Source: Pinus tabuliformis (Eukaryota; Streptophyta; Pinopsida; Pinales; Pinaceae). Taken from it: 64,000 nt of DNA. The stretch is from contig CM062816.1 of assembly GCA_031772625.1 (NCBI GenBank), positions 634,229,269-634,293,268 of the forward strand, written 5' to 3'. Within the stretch, counting starts at the first letter, position 1. The number at the start of each line of letters is the position of its first letter. Under the pieces are notes generated by a model that saw only the letters and a list, made by a program, of their open reading frames with translations, searched no databases and was not told the DNA's origin. A program made the position numbers and the translations under genes. Positions 37,391 to 47,398 of this stretch are shown here, piece by piece.

Positions 37391-38049
37391 TATCATTCAT
37401 CTTGATGCTTTAAAAGTGGAAAATTTAAGGAAATTAGCTTATAGGAAAAATTTTAGAGGTGGGCCTCAATTTGGTGAAAATGGGGTTTGAAACCTTTTGG
37501 GGCTAGCTTGAGGCCTTAAATGACATTTTTTGTGGGTAAAAATTTGCTATGAAATTGCCACACCCATGAAATTATTCTACACATGGATACCTTTCCAACC
37601 GTCCAAGAAGGATGTTAATCGTAGTTCAAATACAAAAGTTATGCCTCTCGGAAGTTGATATATAATGATTGACCACCATAATTTGAGAGGTTGTCAGGCT
37701 TCATCGACAATATCTTAGTGTTTATTGGGGTTTATGAGTGATTTTATTCATGTGTTATCTATTTTCCACATATTATTTGTTGCATGCATAAAAAACAAAA
37801 CAATAATAATAAATCTTGAATTTAAAAATAATTAACCAATCATAGTATTGATTTGGGTTAATTTTCATAGATATGTTGTGACTAACTATCAAGTTGAATA
37901 TCCATAGAATTTTACATATCACAAAGGACGGGTGTTGACACATGATATGTGAAAATTTAATAAAAATATTATGAGGAATAAGAAACAGAGGAAGAAGAAA
38001 GAACAAAGGAAAGGTTGCTCAATATGCTTGCACGAATAAGTGCTAAACT
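37391..38049. other. Unassigned, LTR-like
   Basis: No gene. A phrase about a TATGCCTCTCGGAAGTTGATAT stretch near 37640 resembles the GACCCC...GAAGTTGATGT part of the LTR at 39242-39853, so this may be a distant LTR of the preceding fragment. Confidence 0.3.
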
Positions 38050-38400
38050 GAAAAAGGATGTGCCAATGTAAGAATGCAACCTAAATCACTTCAACAGACA
38101 AGTACTTTGACTATTAAAATATAATTGAAGATAAGAAAGTCAAATATGCTATGAATAGATTATAGGGTCATGCATTGTTATGGTGGGATGGTGTGCAAGC
38201 AAAGCAAAAGAATAAGATAAAAACAAATATTAAAAGTTTTGATAGAATGGTTGCTAAATAAAAAATTAATTTCATGCCTAAAGACTATCAATTAAATCTT
38301 TTCAAACAAATGCATAAGATTAAGTAGAAATTAATTTTAGTCAAAGAATATATTGAAGAGTTTTATTAGATAAATATTAGGCCTACACATGTGGAGCGAT
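38050..38400 (+). mobile_element. Ty3-gypsy gag fragment
   Basis: The plus strand reads a decayed gag with a GHALLWWDGVQ motif, KDYQLNLFKQMHK and VKEYIEEFY, matching the retrotransposon gag domain. It lies upstream of the integrase end at 38900 and may belong to the same deleted element. Broken. Confidence 0.72.
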
Positions 38401-38684
38401 CCGGATTCCCTCCGGTACTGGAATTAACCAAGATATTTTACTTATGTGATGTTAGCAAAATTGCATATGAAAGAGTATGAAAATTCACATGTGCATACTA
38501 TAAAGAAGAGAAAACATAATGACAACCATAAAATCAGAGAACAAAAACACATTGATAATGAAGTTCACCTAGTGCGGGTTGCGTCTCTGGGCCTAGTGTC
38601 AAGAGTGGGAAGGTCGCATCATTAAATGATGCAAGATGATGATGAGTACATGGTACACTCTTTGTCATTACAGGGATAAACCCA
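38401..38684. other. Unassigned interval
   Basis: No gene or repeat recognised between the gag fragment and the tandem duplication. Confidence 0.3.
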
Positions 38685-38764
38685 CTAAGCTAAAGTGGCA
38701 TGTATCTCCACGAGATGTCCTCCCCCTAAGCTAAAGTGGCATGTATCTCCACGAGATGTCCTCC
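38685..38764. repeat. Tandem duplication, 41-bp period, 2 units
   Basis: CTAAGCTAAAGTGGCATGTA...GATGTCCTCC occurs at 38685 and 38726 with no differences that I can see, so the duplication is recent. Confidence 0.95.
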
Positions 38765-38899
38765 TATAGGAACTCCCACTCATATGGGTCCTCCTTTAAC
38801 ATGACAAAATAATAAATTCTCACATGATGTGGCATACAAGTATCCTTAAACATAATAGTAACAAGGATATGGGCCTTCTCCCATTTTGATATGGGCCTT

Positions 38900-39241
38900 A
38901 CACAATCACTAAGGTTGTAGGGGATAATTCTTTTGAGCTCAGCATTCCACCATTCCTTTCCCTACACCCAGTGTTCAATGTGGATTGCCTTCGACCATAC
39001 TTTCCACCATTATCGTACACATCAGACATTACAAAACAACTCAGACCACAACTGATCAGATCATGGACACGTAGATTAAGAACACTCGTCAGCAGAAGAT
39101 ACAATTGTATTAGGTTGCCAAACTTTCCCAACTCCTGCACCAAAGCAAGTGGCTCACCAGGGACCAAGTTTAGCAGAAGCTTCCCCATCGCATGGAGGCA
39201 CTCAACGTAATGGGGATCATTGCTTCCTAAGGGGGGAGGAC
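38900..39241 (+). mobile_element. Ty3-gypsy integrase end and polypurine tract (element G2)
   Basis: The plus strand reads HPVFNVDCLRPYFPPL, the end of a chromovirus-type integrase, then a decayed chromodomain. AAGGGGGGAGGAC at 39229-39241 is a polypurine tract placed directly before the LTR at 39242. Broken. Confidence 0.85.
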
Positions 39242-39853
39242 TGATCTAGGTGGATATTGGTGGCCACCCGTTTATTCCACTTGGACCCCCACCATTGTTT
39301 CTTTTCAATTTCCTTAATTGTAGTATAACTTCCTATTTTTGGCAGCTTTTCGGGTCTTAAACTTCTGGAGCCATTTTGAGTGACTAAAAGACGTTTTTAG
39401 GGAAAATGAAGAGACCAAAAAAGTCCCAAATTAGTTTACTAGATTTTTTTGGCCTCCTCTTCGAGATCTTCGAAACTGGGTATTATGATAGCCAAACAGA
39501 GATCGTATGCCAAAGTTACGACCCCACGAAGTTGATGTACCAATTTACCAAATGGGGCCCATAGTTTTGGTGCTTCATCTCCTAGGGTTAGGTTTTTGGA
39601 TGTTTAGGGTTTTCCATTGTTTCACAATAATAAATATGTCTTTGAGCCTCATTATAACACAGTTCAGAGGCATGTAGCCACCACATCTCTTCTCAGAGAT
39701 AAGCTACCATAATTCGAGCTAGCTTATTTCCATTTATGTATGTAAGCATATTTCAGTGCTTTGACATTAATGAAATGAAGTTTTATTTCCGCTACATCTC
39801 TGTGTTTATGTGTATATTTGTGTTTTATTGCATTCCTGCATAAATTTGGGTCA
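39242..39853 (+). repeat. 3' LTR of element G2
   Basis: Runs TGATCTAGGTGG to TTTGGGTCA (612 bp). In reverse complement it matches 52372-53020 and 50326-50813, including the shared phrase that contains GGCATACGATC and the CCTAGGGTTAGGTTTT block. The matched integrase end and polypurine tract upstream show that it is a 3' LTR. Confidence 0.88.
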
Positions 39854-40439
39854 TCTTGTTAGCAACAAGCACAGAACATGTATTCGACATGACAAGGAGG
39901 TTTCCTTTCATATTCCCGACTATTACAATCCCATTCAATTTCAAAGTGTTGGGTTTCTTCATGGCGGTTCACCTTCACCTGTTCCAGATTCTGCTCCTCT
40001 ACATTCGCAGCCAAAATTTGTCAAATGCCAACATTGTGACCAAGTTAGCCATGTGAAAGATCATTGTTTTTATCTTCACATGTGAAAGCATTGTGGTCAG
40101 CACAATCATTCTTCAAACATATGGCACTTCAAAAGCAAGCTGCTTGCAAGAACACAGATTCATCTTGGATGGATTTCTTCTTGGAAATGAGCTTCAACAT
40201 CCAAGAAGATATTTCAGTCATATGTCAAAACTTCTTTCAAAGTATCGAAAATTCTTGTAGTTTAGTTCTCTTTGACTTCTCACCTTGTATTCGACATGGG
40301 GGAAGTGATGGTCATATACAAGTTTCAAAGATGCATCAAGCGAGCCTAAGCCACAACCTGAACCTGTTGTCAAGCTTATAGCCAAAGACAGCCATACCTA
40401 GATTCAGAGTTGTAGACAGAGACACAGAAGCCCCTAAAC
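39854..40439 (+). mobile_element. Zinc-knuckle-like retroelement remnant (element H interior)
   Basis: The plus strand briefly encodes CQHCDQVSHVKDHCF, like a retroelement zinc finger, followed by CGQHNHSS. It sits between LTR G2 and the LTR start at 40929 and is probably the interior of a copia-like element. Family uncertain, broken. Confidence 0.4.
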
Positions 40440-40800
40440 ATGCTTATGGTTGGTGGCCTTACTTAAACCATTGCAGGTTGCAGACCTCCCTTTTTCTTGG
40501 TTGAAGGTCTCCCTCTCCAAAGCATTAAGGAGCACTTCCTCTAGCAGAAGACTTTAGGTTTTTTCCATATTTAGAAGAGTTTCAAGAATCGCACTAAGCA
40601 TTCCAGATTTGGTGGTCATCCTTAAACCACCACAGGTTGTAAACCTCCCTTTTCTAGGTTGAAGGTCTACCTCTTCAAATAATTAGGGACACTTCATGTA
40701 GCAGAAGACCTCAGCTTCTTGCCAGATCTAGAAGAGTTCCAAGAACTTCACTAAGTGTTCCAGTGTTGGTGATAATCATTAAACCATTATCAGTTGATAC
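40440..40800 (+). repeat. Imperfect tandem repeat, about 170-bp period, 2+ units
   Basis: Units near 40450, 40615 and a partial one near 40765 share TTAAACCA, CAGGTTGYARACCTCCC, GGTTGAAGGTCT and AGCAGAAGAC in order. It lies within the interior just upstream of a polypurine tract. Confidence 0.75.
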
Positions 40801-40917
40801 CTTGAGTTCTCCCACCTTATGCCATCACTAGAGAGCACATTTAGCCTATTGCTATCATGCATTATTGTATTTTGTATTATAGCTCTCTTCTTGGACTCAT
40901 ATATACCCCTTCGGATT

Positions 40918-41203
40918 AAGGGGGGGAATGTTGGACACTTAATCCGCTAAGGCTTAAGGTGTGGGAGCTGAAGAGTCAAATGGAATCCAAGAGATGTTAG
41001 AATATGAATCTAACAGTCATATAAGTGTATTATAAATGTGTATCATTGTTAATAGTAAAAGCATTCACGCTTTATCTTATTTGGTTGTCCACATTCCATG
41101 TGTGTTTAACATGTTATAGTTATACACAATACATGTTACAATGTTATATTATGAACTATGTTATGTTATATATACATATGTTATGTCAAATAACTTTATG
41201 TTA
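40918..41203 (+). repeat. Polypurine tract and LTR start of element H
   Basis: TTAAGGGGGGGAA at about 40916-40928 precedes TGTTGGACACTTAATCC at 40929, the usual end-of-internal/start-of-3'-LTR junction. The LTR end cannot be placed because the sequence dissolves into AT-rich repeats. Confidence 0.55.
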
Positions 41204-41223
41204 TGATAAATAGTTATAGAATT

Positions 41224-41278
<55 letters not shown>

Positions 41279-41291
41279 TAGGTTAAATAAC

Positions 41292-41303
41292 AAATTAGGT
41301 TAT
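41292..41303. repeat. Target-site duplication of element K (left)
   Basis: The 12-base AAATTAGGTTAT is repeated exactly at 41641-41652. Confidence 0.8.
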
Positions 41304-41640
41304 TGAATTGAGACTTCTGTGATCCATATCAGATTTTTGAAGAATTCTTCGGCGAAATGCCTGGTCTATTTAAAGTGCATTTGCCAGATCTGCTCATTCA
41401 ACTTGTCCTGACGATGAACCACACTGGTTGGTTCGAAACGCGTCGACAAAAATTTCTCCATGTGATTTTCGCCGAAGAATTCTTCAAAAATTTGATATGG
41501 ATCACAGATCTACCCGGTCTATTTAAAGTGCATTTGCCATATCTACTCATTCTACTTGTCCTGACGATGAACCACACTGGTTGGTTCAAAATGCGTCGAC
41601 AAAAATTTCTCCATGTGATTTTCGCCGAAGAATTCTTCAA
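41304..41640 (+). mobile_element. Element K: 337-bp retroposon with tandem hammerhead-like units
   Basis: It is flanked by 12-bp duplications. Its left end (41317-41357, GATCCATATCAG...TTCGGCGAAAT) is the inverted complement of 41463-41506. The core is present twice in direct order with a 153-bp period (41357-41500 and 41510-41640). Each unit carries CCTGACGATGAACCACACTGG, and the first has an intact GAAAC partner. The 3' end reads GAATTCTTCAAA. An inverted partial unit plus tandem units with variable target duplications fits non-autonomous Penelope-like elements, but no RT is present, so the family is inference. Confidence 0.65.
41403..41449 (+). ncRNA. Type I hammerhead-ribozyme-like motif
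   Basis: Helix I is TTGTC (41403-41407) with GACAA (41445-41449), perfectly complementary. The core CTGACGA is at 41408-41414. Helix II can form between GAACC and GGTTC (41416-41434). GAA follows at 41435, then a two-pair helix III (AC/GT) and a GTC cleavage triplet ending at 41444. One extra base (T41415) sits between the core and helix II, unlike the strict consensus. The second unit (41556-41602) keeps CTGACGA but has lost GAAAC. Activity is untested. Confidence 0.5.
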
Positions 41641-41735
41641 AAATTAGGTTATGTTAAATAATTATAGAACCATGTTAGGTTATAAACTCTATATATATAC
41701 AAAACTATAATATATAGTTATGTGATGTTATAACT

Positions 41736-41793
<58 letters not shown>

Positions 41794-42110
41794 TAATTCT
41801 ATGTTAGGTTAAATGTTAACTAACAAGTTATGCTATATTAAATAGTTATAGAATAATGTTATGCTATAAATAATATATATAAAGGTATAATATATTTAGC
41901 TTTGTGATATGTTATAACTTTATAATCTAGTTAAATATATATAGTTATATTTAAATAATTATATAGTTACATAATTATGAAATAGTTATAGTTATATTAC
42001 CTCATATGTTATATATGTCTTATGTTAAATAACTTTATGTTATACATATTAAATAATTATAGAGTTTTATGTTATGTTGTGTTAAATAACTTTATATTAT
42101 GAATTAAATA

Positions 42111-42126
42111 GTTATAGAATTGTGTT
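42111..42126. repeat. Target-site duplication of retroposed insert (left)
   Basis: The 16-base GTTATAGAATTGTGTT recurs exactly at 43680-43695. Confidence 0.92.
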
Positions 42127-43679
42127 TATTTTTATTTTTATTTTTTTTTGAATTTGTCTACTCCTATATTGATACAAAATAATTTTACACAGAGGCCATA
42201 GCCTCGAGAAATCTAGCCCAGAGATGCGGCATGCTTACATAGCATAGCTGAACATTGTCCAAAAAGACCTGCTGAGGATTGACCTGAAGGACTGCTAGGA
42301 ACATAACCATGACTAGTACAAAGAAACATAAAACCCCCATTATCGTGCTTGAAACTAAAGATTGAACAGAGGTAATTCAGCAACCATATCAAGATAACTA
42401 GACCCCGGCAAGTAAACCGAGAAGCACTGCCCAGAACAGAACTGAGGACAGACTTCAAAAACAACTGAGACCGAAATCGAGACCAAAACACACAGGCTAG
42501 AAGAGTGTCGCCCACGCAGGGGAAACCGGCAATTAGACTTTGGATCAGGGGACTGAGCATGAGAACTGGTAAGCATATCATGACGGTAAAATAGGTGAAA
42601 AGTGAGCACCCTCGAGCATACAGTGAATCAAAAAACCAATGAGCGCAGACCTGCTTAAACGTCATGAGAGGTGGAGGGTTGCTCTTCAATGATGCGACAT
42701 CCATATTTGTAGTCGTCTTCGTCCTCAGAGGGATGGCCCTCTTTGCTTGAAGAACCACCGCCGGTAGGGACACTCGGACCAGCCTGATCGTTCATGACCT
42801 GGGTTGCCATGCACTTACTCGGACCCGGAGCCTTACTCTACTTGTAATCCATCTGAGTGGTACCATGCCTATCTTCCGCCATCATTTCCATAGTCACCCC
42901 AGGGGAAACAGCTACCTGACAAGAAGTAATCTCGCTAAGCTCTATGGTAACAGAGGCCATGAAGGAGAAATTGTCGTGAGTACAGGGGAACTGGAGCCGA
43001 GCCGTATTAGTAGAAGAATTGAGAGAGCGCGCTGCCATATTGAGCTACCCTCTACCCCGTCCACGACCACTCCTAGTATCAGGATAGCGGTCCGAGTAGA
43101 AGTCCGAGCAAAAAGTCGAGGAATCCGTCGTGGAGGAGGAGGCCTGGTGGACAGCTTGCCCCTAGGAGCTGCCTCTCCTGCAACTCATTCTCTGGTGAAG
43201 TCTGGGCATAGTGGGTAGAACAGGAAGGTCAGAGCGGGCTGCCAAACTGAGGAGGCCGAAAAGGACTAAAAATAGCTTGGATTCAGCACACAGATGGGCA
43301 TAGGGGAGGGCAAAGGACGAGCAGCTATTGAATTTGCAGATATGGCAGTGAGAAACCTGTAGCCCCAGCCAGAAATCCACCCAACGAACCAGAGCCCAAC
43401 GTTTCCCCGGGCTGGTTCGAGAGCGAATCTCTGCAACGGCAAAGGAGTGACTTGAGCGCAGAGGAGGAGTGCAAATGAGACGAGCTGAGGGCGCCATGAT
43501 AAGAAGATGAACAGGCCGGAGAGGAGGGACAGGCTACATTAATGCAGCATTGAAGTTGAGATCAAGGGAATTAAAGACCAGCTTTGTGCGAGGCCGAGTG
43601 GCGGTGGTGATAAGCCACGCGCCCACCCAATCTGCTGCCCACGTACCTGTTACACATCTAAACACCCGGATCAGGGAGT
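42127..43679 (-). pseudogene. Retroposed insert with A-rich tail (processed pseudogene or LINE copy)
   Basis: This 1553-bp segment has 16-bp target duplications and, in minus sense, ends in an A-rich tail (complement of TATTTTTATTTTTATTTTTTTTTG at 42127-42150), the hallmark of LINE-driven retroposition. It is much richer in G+C than its AT-rich surroundings. The minus strand has short frames. One is Arg/Gly-rich (SGRGRGRG) near 43050 and another reads GGGSSSKEGHPSEDEDDY near 42720, but none is long or recognisable. Source could be a spliced host mRNA or a short LINE; I cannot decide. Confidence 0.75.
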
Positions 43680-43698
43680 GTTATAGAATTGTGTTATG

Positions 43699-43732
<34 letters not shown>

Positions 43733-43945
43733 CTTGTAACGTTATAACTAAATTATAATTTAGTTAAATATATATAATTATATGGTTATATAGTAATCTT
43801 ATGAATTATAGTTATGTTGTGACATCCTATGTTATAATATATATACATATATATGTGTTAAATAATTTTATTTTATGTTAAATAGTTATAAAATTATGTT
43901 ATGTTATATTCTATATATAAAACTATAATATATAGCTATGTGATG

Positions 43946-43997
<52 letters not shown>

Positions 43998-43999
<2 letters not shown>

Positions 44000-45307
44000 A
44001 ATTTTTCTTTTTAGATTTTTAACTTTAAAAAATAATATTTTATTTTTAAAACTAGAATCACACGGTATTTATTATTAAAAAAATATTTAAAATATAAATT
44101 AATTTGAATTTAAAATAATAAAATAAAATAAAATTTCATATTTTATAAATAGAAGTTCACCATGAACAATCATATTTATTATGTCAATCTCAAGCTCCTA
44201 ATTTACTTATTCATTAGCAATCATATTCATCATGTCAATCTCAAACTCCTAATTTACTAATTTATTAGTTATGATTTAGTTGTTTTCTGTTTTAGAGTTT
44301 TTTGGAGTATATTTTCGGTCAAATTTGCTAAAAGTTTAAAATACATTTTAAATAACAAAAAACAAAAATAAAAAATGAAAATTTATTTCACAAAATTCCT
44401 AAATAAAAACTTTAAAACCCAAGATAATTAGATCAAAATCAAAAAATATGCATTTAATAAACAAAACATTGCAAGTAAGAACAAAATTTAAAACCTAAAT
44501 TATAGTTTTTTTTTTTTTGTTTCGAAGTGTTTTTTAGGTTGTTTTGAAAGGTTTTTTTTGTTGGTTTTCTAAGTTGGTTTTGTGGTTTTCTAAGTTGTTT
44601 TAAAGGTTTTTTTTATGATTTTTTGTGGTTTTCTTGTTTGGTTTTGTGGTTTTCCAAGTTCTTTTGAAGGCTTTTTTTGTGGTTTTCATGGTTCTTATAT
44701 GGTTGTTTCTTTTTAATTAATTGTTTTTCATGGTTTTTGCACATGGTTGTTTTTTTAAATTAGTTTATTTAATTTTACAAAAAATATTAAATAGGAAAGA
44801 CAAAAAGATAGAATATCTACCTTCGTTTGAGTTTCTGGGACATTGGCGAGATTGCGCTCCATGCTTCAATTGCTTGATTGGGCTCCATTACTCTTGGTCG
44901 AGCTCTTTACACGCAATCTGTGCAAATGGTGCACACAGACCACAAGAGTGGTATTTAATAAAAAAAAGAGCTTTACCAAGCAATAATGTTGGAGTGAGCG
45001 TTATAGCTCGATCAAGTGTTATAGCTCAATCGAATATTATAGTTATATCAAGGGTTTGTTTTTAACCTTCGATCGAGCTACTTTTTTTACGCCCAAAAAG
45101 ATCAATCAAACATTAAAAAAAGGTTCGATCAAGTACTTGCTTAAATGACTAGATAGAGCTATTATTTTTTCTACCCAATCGTACCTCTTTCACAAAAAAA
45201 ATGTAACCAAACTCCATGCTTTCACTAATTTATTAATAAACTAATTTAATTAAAAATTTTAAATCAAAAATTTTAATTAATTAAACAAAATCTTACACAT
45301 ATATAAT
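43998..45307. other. AT-rich interval with T/G-rich and GATCGAGC repeats
   Basis: No convincing gene. A G/T-rich stretch (44500-44760) repeats GGTTTTGTGGTTTTC-like words. Around 45000-45150 the phrases TTATAGCTCRATC and TTCGATCGAGCTA recur. Short inverted partners are present but no classified element. Confidence 0.5.
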
Positions 45308-45320
45308 AATAATATTATAT
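45308..45320. repeat. Target-site duplication of element P (left)
   Basis: AATAATATTATAT (13 bases) is repeated exactly at 48761-48773. The sequence is low in complexity, so chance is possible, but both copies lie exactly at the ends of the element. Confidence 0.6.
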
Positions 45321-45374
45321 TTTGAATCATTGACCGGAGAATCCACAGTTTTATCATTTTTGTACCAACGTTTC
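45321..45374. repeat. Terminal inverted repeat of element P (left)
   Basis: TTTGAATCATTGACCGGAGA and onward is the complement of 48733-48681 over about 53 bases with essentially no mismatches, so element P is not very old. Confidence 0.9.
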
Positions 45375-45400
45375 AAATCCCAAATGGGATCCATCTTCAG
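45370..45400 (-). ncRNA. Hammerhead-like core in element P
   Basis: In minus sense CTGAAGA (45400-45394) is followed by a GGATCCC/GGGATTT stem with an ATTT loop, then GAAAC (45374-45370). The spacing matches the motif in element K. Flanking strands for helix I are not clearly complementary here, so activity is doubtful. Confidence 0.35.
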
Positions 45401-47326
45401 GATATGAGAATGATGATGACAAAAGAGCAGCGGAGAAATAATAAATAGTGATGAGGATAAAACTTTTGGATTAACAAACTGTCGGCTGAAATAATAATTT
45501 TTAATTATTTTAATTAATTTTTATTTTATATAATTTAATATTAATTTGTTTTTTTTTTTAAATTTATATTATATTTGTTTTATTAATATTATATATATAA
45601 TATTAATATGTTTTAAAAAATTTAATTTGTTTTAATATATAATATTATTAATATGTTTTAAAAATTAATTTGTTTTAATATATACTATTAATTCTAATAT
45701 GAAATTAATTCCTAAATAATTTAATTAAATTATTAATATTAATTATATTATTAATTATATTATTAATATTAATTATATTAAGTATATTATTAATATTAAT
45801 TATATTAATTATATTATTATTAATATATTAATTAATAATAATTATATTAATTATATATTAATTATATTAATTATTATTATTATTAATTAATTATATTAAT
45901 TATATTATTATTATTTATTATATTATTATTCCTAAATATATTAATTATATTATTATTAATATATTAATTATATTAATTATATTATTATTATTATTATTAT
46001 ATTAATTAATATTAATTAAATTAATTATATTAATTATATTATTATTAATTATAATATTATTAATACTAATTATATTATTAATATTAATTTGTTTTAGTAT
46101 ATAATATTAATTCTAATATGAAATTAATTTAATTTTATACCTAGGGAAATATTAATTCTCATATGAAATTGATTTTAACCTAGGGAATATTATTAAATTA
46201 TTAATATTACTTATATTAATAATATTATTAATATATTATATTATTAATATTAATTATATTAATTATATTATTAATATATTATTAATATTAATTATATTAT
46301 TATTAATATATTAATAATATTAATTATATTAATTATATCAATTATTATTATTAATTAATTATTTAATTATATTATTATTTTTAATTATATTATTATTCCT
46401 CAATATATTAATTATATTATTATTAATATTAATTATATTATTATTATTAATGTATTAATTAATATTAATTATATTAATTATATTAATCATATTAATAATA
46501 ATATAATTAATATTAATAATATAATATATTATTAATATTATTAATATAAGTAATATTAATAATTTAATAATATTCCCTGGGTTAAAATCAATTTCATATG
46601 AGAATTAATATTTCCCTATGTATAAAATTAAATTAATTTCATATTAGAATTAATATTATATACTAAAACAAATTAATATTAATAATATAATTAAAATAAT
46701 ATAATTAATATAATTAGTATTAATAATATTATAATTAATAATAATATAATTAATTTAATTAATATATTAATAATAATAATAATAATATAATTAATATAAT
46801 TAATATTAATAATAATATAATTAATATATTTAGAAATAATAATATAATTAATAATAATAATAATAATTAATATAATTAATATAATTATTATTAATTAATA
46901 TATTAATAATAATATAATTAATATAATTAATATTAATAATATATTAATAATATAATTAATATTAATAATTTAATTAAATTATTTAGGAATTAATTTCATA
47001 TTAGAATTAATAGTATATATTAAAACAAATTAATTTTTAAAACATATTAATAATATTATATATTAAAACAAATTAAAATTTTTAAAACATATTAATATTA
47101 TATATATAATATTAATAAAACAAATTAATATAAAAAAAATTTAAAAAACAAATTAATATTAAATTATATAAAAATAAAAATTAATTAAAATAATTAAAAA
47201 TTATTATTTCAGCAGACAGTTTGTTAATCCAAAAGTTTTATCCTCATCACTATTTATTATTTCTCCGCTGCTCTTCTGTCATCATCATTCTCATATCCTG
47301 AAGATGGATCCCATTTGGGATTTGAA
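45372..47326. repeat. Near-perfect 2-kb AT-rich palindrome
   Basis: The sequence from TTCAAATCCCAAATGGG at 45372 reads as the reverse complement of the end at 47326, and the match continues to a centre near 46349 with almost no spacer. Shared landmarks are the GCAGCGGAGAAATAATAAATA block (45428 and 47250), a CCTAGG-containing block (46138 and 46600), and many AATTAATTAT runs. Arms are about 977 bp. Confidence 0.92.
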
Positions 47327-47398
47327 GATGATGATGATGATGATGATGATGGTTAACGTCCACTCAGACCAAATTGGTCTATCGGACCTACAATTTTC

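Larger units (their letters stand above)
41205..43997. repeat. AT-rich degenerate satellite-like array with (AT)n runs
   Basis: The motif AAATAGTTATAGAAT followed by GTTATRTTATA, an (AT)n run and GTGATGTTATAACTT recurs near 41207, 41655, 41845, 42108 and 43885, with a loose period of about 200-250 bp. Pure (AT)n runs lie at about 41229-41272, 41740-41790, 43702-43730 and 43951-43997. The array is interrupted by two retroposed inserts (41304-41640 and 42127-43679). Confidence 0.75.

Noticed and set aside
41357-41647. 96-codon frame spanning the tandem units of element K
   Set aside because: It is open only because the 153-bp unit is a multiple of three. The region carries the hammerhead-like motif and inverted repeat, so it is better explained as RNA structure.
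42213-43497. Minus-strand frames of 186 and 111 codons in the GC-rich insert
   Set aside because: Cys/Ser/Leu-rich translations typical of an out-of-frame read. The retroposed-copy explanation accounts for the coding-like composition.
41229-43997. (AT)n runs as origins or matrix attachment sites
   Set aside because: The sequence alone cannot distinguish these from ordinary microsatellite expansion.
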